NCBI GenBank assembly: GCA_036504035.1 | Contig: DASXVV010000009.1 | Coordinates: forward strand, 186,001-250,000 | DNA length: 64,000 nt | From: Candidatus Deferrimicrobiaceae bacterium | GTDB taxonomy: Bacteria > Desulfobacterota > Deferrimicrobia > Deferrimicrobiales > Deferrimicrobiaceae | Direction of reading: 5' to 3' | Program-made: the position numbers and the translations under genes | Notes under the pieces: generated by a model | The model's database searches: none | Told to the model about the DNA's origin: nothing | Seen by the model: only the letters and a program-made list of their open reading frames with translations | In this document: piece by piece, positions 37,287-45,040 of the stretch | How the letters are laid out: every line of letters starts with the position of its first letter | How positions within the stretch are numbered: position 1 is the first letter of the stretch

Positions 37287-37805
37287 TTACGGAAGGTTTC
37301 CTCGCCAGTGGCGCTCCCCCATAAGCCGCTCGCCGTCCACCCCATAGTAGACGATCTCCACGAATTCCGTTTCCGGGCGCTGCATGATTCCAACATGAGA
37401 TATTTCAGCGATTCGGTGGGCAAATGCTACCCGAGCGCAAATCGGTTCCAATTGCTGGCCGACATACTCCCCGACCAAGGTGCTTGCCGCTCGCTGATAC
37501 TTCTCCCAATTCTCGTTGCCCGTTAACCGACGCCCGCCGGGATAGAAAATCCCAGCGCACAGGTAAAGCGCCTTTGCTGCCTCGTTGCGCAATTTCGCCT
37601 CCCGTGACTTCTCTTCCAGTAGTAAGGGGAGATTGAAAATTTCGACTAGCGGTTTGCCACTAGTTGGCTGACCGTGCTGCTCATATATTTTTTTAAGTGC
37701 CGGAACGCAAGGATCGGCCGCAGATTGTAACGACGCCCAACCCATGCATGTGGCCATGTTGATCTCTCGTCGACGCCGCTTCTCATTGAACTTCACTTCT
37801 CCCAT
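37287..37805 (-). CDS. Hypothetical protein
   Basis: 172 aa, with a strong ribosome site (GGGAGGAAAT) before ATG 37805. Basic N-terminus (NEKRRRREIN), a helical middle (PLLLEEKSREAKLRNEAAKALYL) and a C-terminal segment ending in YYGVDGERLMGERHW. No motif recognised. It lies 25 bp after the 146-aa gene and belongs to the same leftward group of island genes. Confidence 0.7.
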   Translation of the reverse strand: MGEVKFNEKRRRREINMATCMGWASLQSAADPCVPALKKIYEQHGQPTSGKPLVEIFNLPLLLEEKSREAKLRNEAAKALYLCAGIFYPGGRRLTGNENWEKYQRAASTLVGEYVGQQLEPICARVAFAHRIAEISHVGIMQRPETEFVEIVYYGVDGERLMGERHWRGNLP

Positions 37806-37830
37806 ATTTCCTCCCCCAAAGGGTTTGAAG

Positions 37831-38271
37831 TCATCGATTGGAACCCATTGAAAATGAGTTCGTTAGCCGACGCTTTTCGATTACGAATCCTGGCCCTTGA
37901 CCGCAGTCGTTTAGCCATGGGGCGCCATCCGATGTAAATCGGATTTTGCATTCCCGCTCCGAGTGAGCATCAAGGACTGCCAGCATTGATAAGCGGAACA
38001 GAGTCAAAATAATCTTCCCCGGTGTTAGAACCGCCAAACGTGCGATCGCGTAAAATTCCCGCGTTGGAATCCAGCACACATCGCGTGAATATTCCTGAGA
38101 TCGATGAAGGAAATAACCTCCATCGGGTGACCGAACCCAAGTCGGGATTAGTACCCGGCGTTCGCCGAGGTCGACAACACCATTGGGGTTCATTTGGCGC
38201 CAAGCCCGCTTAAAGCGAGACAACACTTCAAAATCAGACCCACTAAGATCTTTTCGATGCGTCGTTCCCAT
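37831..38271 (-). CDS. Hypothetical protein
   Basis: 146 aa. Starts 3 bp after the stop of the 357-aa gene with GGGAG about 9 bases upstream, so translation is probably coupled. Contains RFKRAWRQMNPNGVVDLGERRVLIPTWVRSPDG, a hydrophobic stretch ILTLFRLSMLAVL and one Cys-Lys-rich end. No recognisable family. The pairing with the gene upstream suggests a two-gene unit. Confidence 0.65.
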   Translation of the reverse strand: MGTTHRKDLSGSDFEVLSRFKRAWRQMNPNGVVDLGERRVLIPTWVRSPDGGYFLHRSQEYSRDVCWIPTREFYAIARLAVLTPGKIILTLFRLSMLAVLDAHSERECKIRFTSDGAPWLNDCGQGPGFVIEKRRLTNSFSMGSNR

Positions 38272-38274
38272 TTA

Positions 38275-39348
38275 TTACCACTCCCTGTGTGGGTTAAAAA
38301 AAGTGACGTAGACATGCTCGGGAACCCGAGATGGGTCCCAGAAAAAATTCGGTTTATTCGAAAAGGACCGATCACAGCTTTTGGTTTCGAAGAGGCTGTG
38401 CAGCATTTCAGGTAATGCTCTAGCTCTCGACTCAGCGCCGCTGAGCCTTTTGATTTTCTGCCGTATCCAACGTGTTAGATCGAGGATTTGCGGAAGCGCG
38501 GATTTGGCATATTTGGCGTGTTCAACGAAGTCGCGTATAACGCGCTCAAGCAATATTATTCGGTAGGCTGGAGTCGTTCTCGCTCGGAGAGTGGCGTGTA
38601 CTGCTGCCCGAAATGTTTCGATGCGGTCATTTGAAATTAGGATGTCGATTTTCCCGGTACGGCCGACCCGAACGTGGCGGACCTGGTAATCCCACAGTTG
38701 GGCGTAACCGTCGCGGATGTCCACCGCCCCAGGGAACTGCTCACGCTCCAATCGAACAAATTTATTGCCGAGTCTAAGACCAGCAGGCCGATCGACCGAG
38801 AAAATTATTCCGTCGAATATTTGGGCCGCCAAACGGCTGCGCGCAATGTCGCCCGCCCCATAGTGAGCCAAGAAAAGATCCCTAACGACATCGTCATAGA
38901 AACGGTGGTCGTGTATGCCAAGAACATCGAGATTTCGTCGTAGGCGATCCTCATCGATGGACCGCGGAAGATCACTAATCCCTAACCACCAGTGGGCAAC
39001 TCTCGAATTAGCTTGGCGACGAACCCACGTTAATAGATGCCCCCGATGCCAGTCACACCTGAAAGCCTCACGTTCGCGCTGCAATACGGGAGCCAGCACA
39101 AGATATAGACCATATAGCTGACGGACATCATCGAATACGGCCCACCCCTCGCTCTTACAGCGCGGGAAATATTTCGTGGCTAATCGATCCGCGTAAGTGC
39201 GGACCGAAGCTGATTGAAACTTCTCAAGGAGCTCGCCATCGGGGAAGGATCGAACACGCGCGAGTCGGCCCTGCATCCGACGCAAATTGTAATAGATGGA
39301 ATTAGGAACTGGGGAGGTAATCGAGATCGGATTAGTAGCATCGTCCAC
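38275..39348 (-). CDS. Hypothetical Arg/Trp-rich protein behind a structured leader
   Basis: About 357 aa from GTG 39348 (AGG 6 bases upstream); ATG 39276 is another possible start. The frame is open to 39483, but that part is made of GC-rich hairpins and reads as non-coding. The protein is basic with many Arg, Tyr and Trp (FQSASVRTYADRLATKYFPRCK, HLLTWVRRQANSRVAHWWLG, TRWIRQKIKRLSGAESR) and could bind nucleic acid. No known motif found. Island-internal, leftward, followed by the 146-aa gene. Confidence 0.65.
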   Translation of the reverse strand: MDDATNPISITSPVPNSIYYNLRRMQGRLARVRSFPDGELLEKFQSASVRTYADRLATKYFPRCKSEGWAVFDDVRQLYGLYLVLAPVLQREREAFRCDWHRGHLLTWVRRQANSRVAHWWLGISDLPRSIDEDRLRRNLDVLGIHDHRFYDDVVRDLFLAHYGAGDIARSRLAAQIFDGIIFSVDRPAGLRLGNKFVRLEREQFPGAVDIRDGYAQLWDYQVRHVRVGRTGKIDILISNDRIETFRAAVHATLRARTTPAYRIILLERVIRDFVEHAKYAKSALPQILDLTRWIRQKIKRLSGAESRARALPEMLHSLFETKSCDRSFSNKPNFFWDPSRVPEHVYVTFFNPHREW

Positions 39349-39371
39349 GGGAGACCTGCCAGCAGAGGTAG

Positions 39372-39464
39372 CCGCCCCATTTGGGCGGTGAGTCACAAAC
39401 CTCGAGCGGGAGGAACCCCGCTCCCGGCCGGCAGGCCGGAAACATGAGGGGGCATTTTGGCCCC
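39372..39464 (-). promoter_or_regulatory. Leader with four consecutive GC-rich hairpins
   Basis: Stems read on the plus strand: CCGCCC/GGGCGG (39,372-39,388), GAGCGGG/CCCGCTC (39,404-39,423), CCGGCC/GGCCGG (39,424-39,439, directly abutting) and GGGGC/GCCCC (39,449-39,464). All stems are perfect and there is no T-run. They would fold in the 5' leader of the gene starting near 39,348. Function unknown; a translation-control or attenuator-like leader is possible. Confidence 0.55.
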
Positions 39465-39616
39465 GTACGGTAGTACCAATCAATTAGATGCTGATTTTGG
39501 ATTATAAATAAAACAATCCAAAGGTGTCAATATCTTTTTTGCTTAGAAAACACCATTTTCAAACGCAATACTTTCTTTGCAAATGACATCAAGCTCAATG
39601 TAAACCAGAATACTCT

Positions 39617-39695
39617 ATAGATATCCATAAGCCCCCCATAGATATCTATAAGCCATCTATGGATATCCATAACCACTTTCAGGATATCCTTGAAG
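39617..39695. repeat. Four 21-bp iteron-like direct repeats
   Basis: ATAGATATCCATAAGCC (39,617), ATAGATATCTATAAGCC (39,638), ATGGATATCCATAACC (39,659) and CAGGATATCCTTGAAG (39,680), exactly 21 bp apart, so two helical turns with the same face of DNA. Each core is a palindrome around GATATC. This is the layout of plasmid iterons, partition sites or co-operative operators. The fourth copy is degenerate. Confidence 0.75.
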
Positions 39696-39716
39696 ATCAT
39701 ACTTCTCGGGATCTTG

Positions 39717-39803
39717 CGGCCGCCTCTTTGGCGGCCGTTATTGTTGATTGCAATCGCCCGTCCAGCCAATCGGAGATTGGCTTATATTACGGGCGGTTGC
39801 AAA
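39717..39803. repeat. Two strong inverted repeats next to the iterons
   Basis: CGGCCGCC/GGCGGCCG forms an 8-bp perfect stem (39,718-39,738). A second compound hairpin at 39,749-39,803 pairs TTGCAATCGCCCGT with ACGGGCGGTTGCAA (one mismatch), with an inner stem AGCCAATC/GATTGGCT. The set of iterons plus hairpins resembles a replication or partition site, or the start of the structured RNA that follows. Confidence 0.6.
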
Positions 39804-40155
39804 CCATATATTGAAGTGGGTATAGATTTCCAAGCGGCCCTTGACCTCGCTGTTGGTTACTCTTACGCTGGTGGCTATTCCAACCCGTTTCAACTTTAAT
39901 GGCGCCGAGCGCCCTCGTCCCACGGTTTTCCAGCCGCGCTGGAACAACTCGTTTCAATATAGATTGGACCGTGTCCACTCGTTTCAGACCTAAATCCGGC
40001 CGTGCCGTCAAAGGAGGTGACGCACCAAGTGTAGGCCAGGTCTAGTACGAGTGACACGACCCCAGCAATCCGCTCAGGCGGTTAAAATACGTCGTGTTCA
40101 TGGGATTTTAGGAGCAGTTAACGAAACACAAACAAATGCGCGAAGCTCTTTCCAT

Positions 40156-41155
40156 AGGATGTCTTGCCAACATCCTGAAATCGGTTGCCAACCGATTTCC
40201 AAACAAGAGAGAGATAAGCGCGCAGGTGGAGAGCCGGATGCGAGGGAAACCCGCCCGTCCGGTTCGGGAACCAGGTCCTGGAGGCTGCCGGATCGTCTAA
40301 AAAGCGATTGCCGTCGCCAGATCCGATGCGGTGACCAAGACTTGAGTTCATTCGTTCTTTGAAAATCGAATGTGGTGCGCCTGGATACTTGATTTACCCT
40401 TTTGGTCAGGGGACTAGGACTAAAGCGCTTCAGCGTATGTCCAAGTAACCTGCAAGGCCCTCGACGGATTTATCGGGATAAGCGCATAGACGGGCGGCAA
40501 CCCATCTAGAACTAGGCAAGCGTGAAGCCGATAGGTTTGGAGCAGTCGAGGTAAAGCCGGAAACGGCGAGCTGAGCAACTATGGCGACGGGAAACTGGAA
40601 GCCCTCTCGTAAAGTCAGGAGACGGATGATGAGTAGCGCCAGCTGTGACACTTCGCAGCGCGAAAGTCCGAAAAGTGGCCGCATCGGGGCCACCATCTAT
40701 TTCTTGGCACAGGGGCCGCCTAAAGTTGCATATGGGGTAAGTGGGGTAAGAGCCCACGACGTCGGGCTGCCGCAATCCTGCCTTTTAAGGTAGATCGCGG
40801 TCAGTGGCGTTTTCAGGGAATCGGGGATCGAACCTGCCGGATCGTTTGGCGATGATCCGGTTGGAGACAGAGGCTCCGTAGTAATCCCCCCGCACAAGGG
40901 GCAACATCTGCGTCCGACCTACGCGTTAAGAGCGCGAGGCGCCTGAGGGACTGGCAATCTCGAGGGGTAAGCGAAGGACAGACGGCATTGTGAAAAGCGA
41001 TGCGGACGAAGGGAGTTAGCCTGAAAGATTCGTGTTCGTTCCTGTTTCGAAATCCGGACGGATCGGCCGCACTGCGGTCGCTGTCCCTTCTGAGAAACCC
41101 CGTCCCCCAGGTCGCCATTTAGGCGACTCTTTGGGGGGACGGGGTTTTCTTTTTC
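40156..41155 (+). ncRNA. Long structured RNA; candidate circularly permuted group II intron
   Basis: No convincing gene lies in 39,484-41,196, but the plus strand is packed with stems and ends in a strong terminator. Stems seen: AGGATGT/ACATCCT (40,156-40,176), AAATCGGTT/AACCGATTT (40,178-40,198), GCCG-GAAA-CGGC (40,556-40,567), GTGGCC/GGCCAC (40,675-40,693), CCGGATC/GATCCGG (40,837-40,860). The hairpin at 40,231-40,265 matches group II domain V: AGC triad in GAGCC, GAAA loop, two-base CG bulge, closing GGTTC; it has one extra bulged A. The typical intron start GTGCG lies downstream at 40,375, so the domain order would be permuted. The 5' end and domain VI are not resolved. Confidence 0.55.
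41098..41155 (+). terminator. Very strong Rho-independent terminator of the RNA locus
   Basis: CCCCGTCCCCC (41,098-41,108) pairs with GGGGGACGGGG (41,134-41,144), with an inner stem GTCGCC/GGCGAC, and is followed by TTTTCTTTTT. There is no T-run on the other strand, so a rightward transcript ends here, although no protein gene points into it from the left. Confidence 0.88.
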
Positions 41156-41196
41156 GCGGAGGCGACGGCCAAAAGCGCCGTCGGCGACTTCGAGGT

Positions 41197-41757
41197 TTAC
41201 CGTTCCCTCAGAATTCGCTCGATCACCGGAAACAGTTCCTGGAGTTCCGATGCGTCTAAAATTTCAATTCTCTCCCGAAGCCATCGCTTGCGCGATTTTT
41301 CCGAAACCGGGAGGATGGACAGAAATAGCGGTTCCTCCTCAAGGTTGGTGCCCGAAGGAAGTCGGAAATATTTGCAGATCGCCCCCAGATTCGGTTTCTC
41401 GGGTCTCGCTTTCCCACTGAGCCAGCCGGAAATGGTTGTCGGATGAAGACCCAACGAATTTGCGAAGACCGATTTTTTCCCGCTTCCAAGGCCGTTGATC
41501 AGTACCCTAAGATTTTCGAACAGGATATCGACCTGGCTCGCGGCCAACAGATCTATCCCCTTCAACTCAGTTGCAGAAATTCTGAGGCTGGCGGCGATCA
41601 GGGCCAGTTCCTTGGCGCCAGGCTCTTCGCCTCGCAACAGATTTTCGGCCCTCCCACGCTCGCATTTCGCCAGAACCGCGAGATGAGCGGTCCAATCCCT
41701 TCGGTCAATTTGTTGTTTCCAAAAGAGAAACCGGATGTTCTTGGATGCATTGCCCAT
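41197..41757 (-). CDS. Double-HTH XRE-family regulator
   Basis: About 186 aa from ATG 41757. Two helix-turn-helix regions: an atypical one at residues 15-70 (HLAVLAKCERGRAENLLRGEEPGAKELALIAASL) and a clear XRE domain at 85-140 (SVFANSLGLHPTTISGWLSGKARPEKPNLGAICKYF). A Glu/Arg-rich helical tail could dimerise. Divergent from the exported-protein gene at 41,943 across an AT-rich gap, so it may regulate it and itself. Faces the structured RNA tail-to-tail. Confidence 0.82.
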   Translation of the reverse strand: MGNASKNIRFLFWKQQIDRRDWTAHLAVLAKCERGRAENLLRGEEPGAKELALIAASLRISATELKGIDLLAASQVDILFENLRVLINGLGSGKKSVFANSLGLHPTTISGWLSGKARPEKPNLGAICKYFRLPSGTNLEEEPLFLSILPVSEKSRKRWLRERIEILDASELQELFPVIERILRER

Positions 41758-41942
41758 GCGGGTAAGCGTTTCATGCCCGCATTTTGTCGTCAAAATATTA
41801 GACAATTTGCAATATAAATCTAATTTGTTATCATCAATATTCGATGCCATGCGTGAGAGACGAGTTGCGCTTTAGCTCTTGTTTGGCATGAACGACCGCG
41901 TTCAGCCCACCAAGGCGGAACGGGTGCGATGTGGGAGTTTGC

Positions 41943-43043
41943 GTGTTCCGAAGAATCGCATCGGCTTTACTGTGCGTTTTGTCCCCCTCTTTAATCGGTT
42001 TCTCAATCATTTGCGTTTTCTCCCCAGACGTTTCTTTCGCCGCTGACTGGCGGTCGTTGCAGCAGGCCGAACCCGAGTCGTATCAGAAAGGGAAAGAGCT
42101 GATCGATCAGCGCGAAAAAACGGCCGACGCGGCAGCCGAAAAAAGAGAAGACGAGATCAACAAAATCGCTCCCGATGCTGCGAAATATGAGCGCTCTTAC
42201 CTCTACCTTTTTGCCGGCGGCGGCGTGGCGGAACGAAGCGCCTCCCAAGAGGGAACAGACAACAGGAACACGGGCACTACGTTGACTGCGGGGATGGATC
42301 TCGACTCGCGCATGTGGCCGGGCGCAATCGAACTGTTCTTCCGCCACAACACCGGCGGTGGCACGACGGTCAGCAACACGATGGGTGTGGTTTATCTCGA
42401 ACTTCCGCTGCCCACGTTCGGAAGCGTTCCGACGATTGCGGAAATGACCGGCGATCCGAATGCGCGGTCACTCTCCAAAGAAGAACTCTGGAAGAAATAT
42501 CCGAACGAAGCCCGCCGATGGATGAGCAGCAAATCTCCGATCCGAATCGGCATCGGCACGGGGTTCGGAGGAGTCGCACTCGACAGCGCCAACGGAACTC
42601 AGATTCTCGCCGGGTCGACCGTCACCCATGACAAGTCCCGCGCTTCCATCTGGGGCACACCTGTGGCAGCGCGAATCGGATATTTCGGACCTGACACGAT
42701 GGCGCGCCTGACCGGGTACTACTTCGGATCGTGGGCATCTTCGGACATCGGCGTGAAAGGGATGCGCGACACGATTCTCGGACAGGACGAAATATCAGAA
42801 CTCGTCGGGACAAAGGGACATTACGGCGAACTCAAACTGGATATCTACCACCGGGATGACGACCGAGTTCTGCGCCGCAAGATCATCAGCGGCTACGGTG
42901 TCACGCTTTCTTACCGACAGGGAAGCGTTTCGGGGCAGACCTTCAACCGGAACCTTGGCGTCGGCAACAGCACGGCGGTCACCCTGCCGGATATGAATTT
43001 CCGGCAAGCCGACCTTCTCTTCACGATCGGGTACATGAGATAG
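41943..43043 (+). CDS. Exported protein, possibly outer-membrane-associated
   Basis: About 366 aa. GTG 41943 has GGGAG 5 bases upstream; GTG 41931 is an alternative. Signal peptide with hydrophobic ALLCVLSPSLIGFSIICVF and a likely cleavage after SFAA. A coiled coil follows (EKTADAAAEKREDEINKI), then alternating strands rich in Gly and Tyr (YLYLFAGGGVAERS, RIGIGTGFGGVALD, GYGVTLSYRQG) ending in LLFTIGYMR, whose aromatic-Arg end resembles beta-barrel proteins. Family not recognised. Followed closely by two small genes on the same strand. Confidence 0.75.
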   Translation: MFRRIASALLCVLSPSLIGFSIICVFSPDVSFAADWRSLQQAEPESYQKGKELIDQREKTADAAAEKREDEINKIAPDAAKYERSYLYLFAGGGVAERSASQEGTDNRNTGTTLTAGMDLDSRMWPGAIELFFRHNTGGGTTVSNTMGVVYLELPLPTFGSVPTIAEMTGDPNARSLSKEELWKKYPNEARRWMSSKSPIRIGIGTGFGGVALDSANGTQILAGSTVTHDKSRASIWGTPVAARIGYFGPDTMARLTGYYFGSWASSDIGVKGMRDTILGQDEISELVGTKGHYGELKLDIYHRDDDRVLRRKIISGYGVTLSYRQGSVSGQTFNRNLGVGNSTAVTLPDMNFRQADLLFTIGYMR

Positions 43044-43048
43044 AGGGC

Positions 43049-43267
43049 ATGCCCCAAATCGATATTGCCAACAGAGCCAGGCTCATCACGCCTGCAGCAA
43101 TCGTTTGCGACGGTGTCGCTATTGTCGACGGAATCACAATGGACTGGAGTGCGACATATCTCCGAGACCAGCCACCGCCCGGGTCATGGACGATCAACGT
43201 TGTACCTTCGGGTGAAAGTTTGGCCGTCAAAAAACTGATCGTGCAGAAAATAATGCAGGTTCTATAA
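43049..43267 (+). CDS. Small hypothetical protein
   Basis: 72 aa, ATG 5 bp after the stop of the exported-protein gene, with GAGGG close upstream. Beta-rich sequence (ITPAAIVCDGVAIVDGITMDWSATYL, WTINVVPSGESLAVKKLIVQKIM), no membrane segment. Not recognised. Its spacing makes it part of the same transcript. Confidence 0.6.
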   Translation: MPQIDIANRARLITPAAIVCDGVAIVDGITMDWSATYLRDQPPPGSWTINVVPSGESLAVKKLIVQKIMQVL

Positions 43268-43292
43268 CTTCGAAAGCGCGAGGTGACCAATC

Positions 43293-43730
43293 GTGTTGAT
43301 TGAAGCGATCAAAACGATATTCTTTGGCAAGAGGAAATCCAACTCGGGATATGGCGGCGAAAACCTCGAAGAGGCATGTAAACGCCTGATTCACGAACGC
43401 GCGACCCTAGGTTATTGGGGGTATCTCACCGGCAAAGACAAAAAACTCGAAGTGGAAATCGACCAAATATTTTTCTTGTGGCGGGCGGAATCGAGAGCCG
43501 AATGGTCGATTTCGAACAGTGGGGCCGAAACAATCGAAGGTTGTTCTCGGGCATTCAGGAATCTGACCAATTCAGACTTCACTGACACTTGGTCCAACCC
43601 GGGATCTCCTAGATACATCGCCGACCCCGGAAAGTCGCCACTCGATCCCCTGGGGGCGATCAGAGTAGGCAATGCAGGGCATCCGGATGTTTTCGGAAAA
43701 TTCATGAATCGCTTCGGTTCGTGTTTTTAA
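43293..43730 (+). CDS. Hypothetical protein
   Basis: 145 aa from GTG 43293 with GAGG 8 bases upstream. Contains NLEEACKRLIHERATLGYWGYLTGKDKKLEVEIDQIFFLW, a plausible helical start, then a polar end. No family recognised. Third and last gene of the small rightward group; downstream sequence is a mosaic of decayed fragments. Confidence 0.6.
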   Translation: MLIEAIKTIFFGKRKSNSGYGGENLEEACKRLIHERATLGYWGYLTGKDKKLEVEIDQIFFLWRAESRAEWSISNSGAETIEGCSRAFRNLTNSDFTDTWSNPGSPRYIADPGKSPLDPLGAIRVGNAGHPDVFGKFMNRFGSCF

Positions 43731-44122
43731 ACCGCGCGACGAACCCATTGGTTCCTGAGAACATCGCAGCATCGCCGATATTCTACTCACATGCCAGCAC
43801 ACATCGGCGCCATCGGGAATAAATCTCAAAGCTGATCGAACCGCATCCGGCTGACCAGAGAAGTATATTGATCTGCTCCTCGATCCAAGTGCCGGTTTTT
43901 TATAGCCGCTCTTCCCGACCGGCCTTGTTCGCCTTCACGATCTTCGGCGAGTAGGATGACCTCGAAGCTGAACTTCTCGCGCTTTTCTTCTAGGAAGCTC
44001 CTCTTTGCTTTCGCGAACGAACTTCCGCCACAATGACCCGATCACTTCCTTGGTGTGATCGTTGCGCCACAGCGGGTGCACCACGATGCCCCCCAACTCC
44101 TCATCAATCAGTTTTTTCAGGT
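43731..44122. other. Gene-poor stretch with decayed coding fragments
   Basis: Only short broken reading frames are seen. One minus-strand piece (about 44,138->43,935; MLSDLNLKKLIDEELGGIVV ... GSLWRKFVRES) reads like real protein, and a different frame continues it (FEVILLAEDREGEQ near 43,960), so at least one frameshift has occurred. No family could be assigned. Confidence 0.4.
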
Positions 44123-44494
44123 TCAGATCGGAGAGCATCCCCTGGTCGCCAGCCTGTCCGGCCGGCGCATTTTCCTCTCTGATCCGGTTTTGTTAACCAG
44201 CGCCGCGAGATCCCATGGCTTGCAATAAACAGGTGTCAATAGTAGTCTCACGCCATAAGTTGCTTGTGTGACCTTCCAAGGAACGGTACCGGGCAAGGAT
44301 TTTAGGGAGCGAATGAAGGATTCCGCATCCTCTCAGACGGCGGTAGCCATCGGTTTTTCCTTGAAAAACCTTGCGAAGCGCCTTATCCAAAGCAGGAGCC
44401 ATCGCCGGTTCGCCTCGGGCAACTTACTGATCTCCAGTGCGCGAAGGTACGGCGCAAACCAGGATGGATCGATTCGGTCATTGTTGTTGTCCAT
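44123..44494 (-). pseudogene. Broken tyrosine-recombinase gene, N-terminal domain only (possible integron integrase remnant)
   Basis: ATG 44494 has a strong ribosome site (AGGAGGGG). The frame reads MDNNNDRIDPSWFAPYLRAL, then RRWLLLWIRRFARFF, a TGA at 44,335-44,333, then in the same frame EDAESFIRSL ... VPWKVTQATYGVRLLL before a second TGA at 44,125. This is the SAM-like core-binding domain of XerC/IntI-type recombinases interrupted by a stop; the catalytic domain is missing. It points away from the attC array to its right, exactly as intI does in integrons. Without the catalytic part its identity as IntI cannot be proved. Confidence 0.6.
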
Positions 44495-44750
44495 TGGTTC
44501 CCCTCCTTTCTGGATAGAATGGTCAGAATTAAAAATGCCGTCGCGGCACAGACTGGATATTGACGCCGCGGCACCGACTGGATATCACAATGGCCGTCTT
44601 CCACACTCAGGACCGCCATAGCCCCAAATGCAAAAAACCGCCACGACATAATCAACTGTTAGAATGACTCCCAGATCAAAACAAGTGAAGGGAAAACAAA
44701 TAAGAAATAGACTAGCAATACCTCGCACAATTTATGACGAATATGTGTAA

Positions 44751-44975
44751 GGCATAGAAGGCTAATGAGATCCAGGGCATAGAAGGCTAAAGAGATTTGA
44801 GGCATAGAAGGCTAAATAGATTTAAGGCATAGAAGGCTAAATAGATTTAAGGCATATAAGGCTAAATATATTTAGGGCATAGAAAGATAAATAGATTTAG
44901 GGCATAGAAAGCTAAATAGAGTTAGGGCATAGAAGGCTAATAAGATCCAAGGCATAGATAGCTAATGAGGTCCAA
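44751..44975. repeat. 25-bp minisatellite, nine tandem copies
   Basis: Nine head-to-tail copies of GGCATAGAAGGCTAAATAG-ATTTAA (25 bp) with scattered changes; copies 3 and 4 are identical. A tenth degenerate piece may follow to about 44,995. The array is AT-rich and lies between the broken recombinase gene and the insertion sequence, where the attI site of an integron would be. No reading frame runs through it. Role unknown. Confidence 0.9.
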
Positions 44976-45040
44976 TGATATAAAGTATTTAGAGGTCAAA
45001 TCAAATAGTGCTAATTAAAGCTAAAAGTCGGTGAACGATC

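Noticed and set aside
38275-39483. 402-aa version of the gene starting at 39,483
   Set aside because: The extra 45 residues are encoded by a chain of perfect hairpins and have no ribosome site; a start near 39,348 is more likely.
39527-39769. 80-aa minus-strand frame with a 7-residue repeat (MDIHRWL, IDIYGGL, MDIYRVF)
   Set aside because: The repeat is simply the 21-bp iteron array read as codons; no ribosome site.
39880-39990. Three CGTTTCA motifs resembling CRISPR repeat ends
   Set aside because: Spacing is irregular (about 63 and 29 bp) and the flanks do not repeat; no cas genes.
40660-40760. RNase P RNA-like pieces (GAAAGTCCG, GGGGTAAGAGCCCAC)
   Set aside because: Order and surroundings do not fit RNase P RNA; the other conserved regions are missing.
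44268-44621. 117-aa plus-strand frame over the broken recombinase
   Set aside because: Antisense to the XerC/IntI-like remnant and lacking a start signal.
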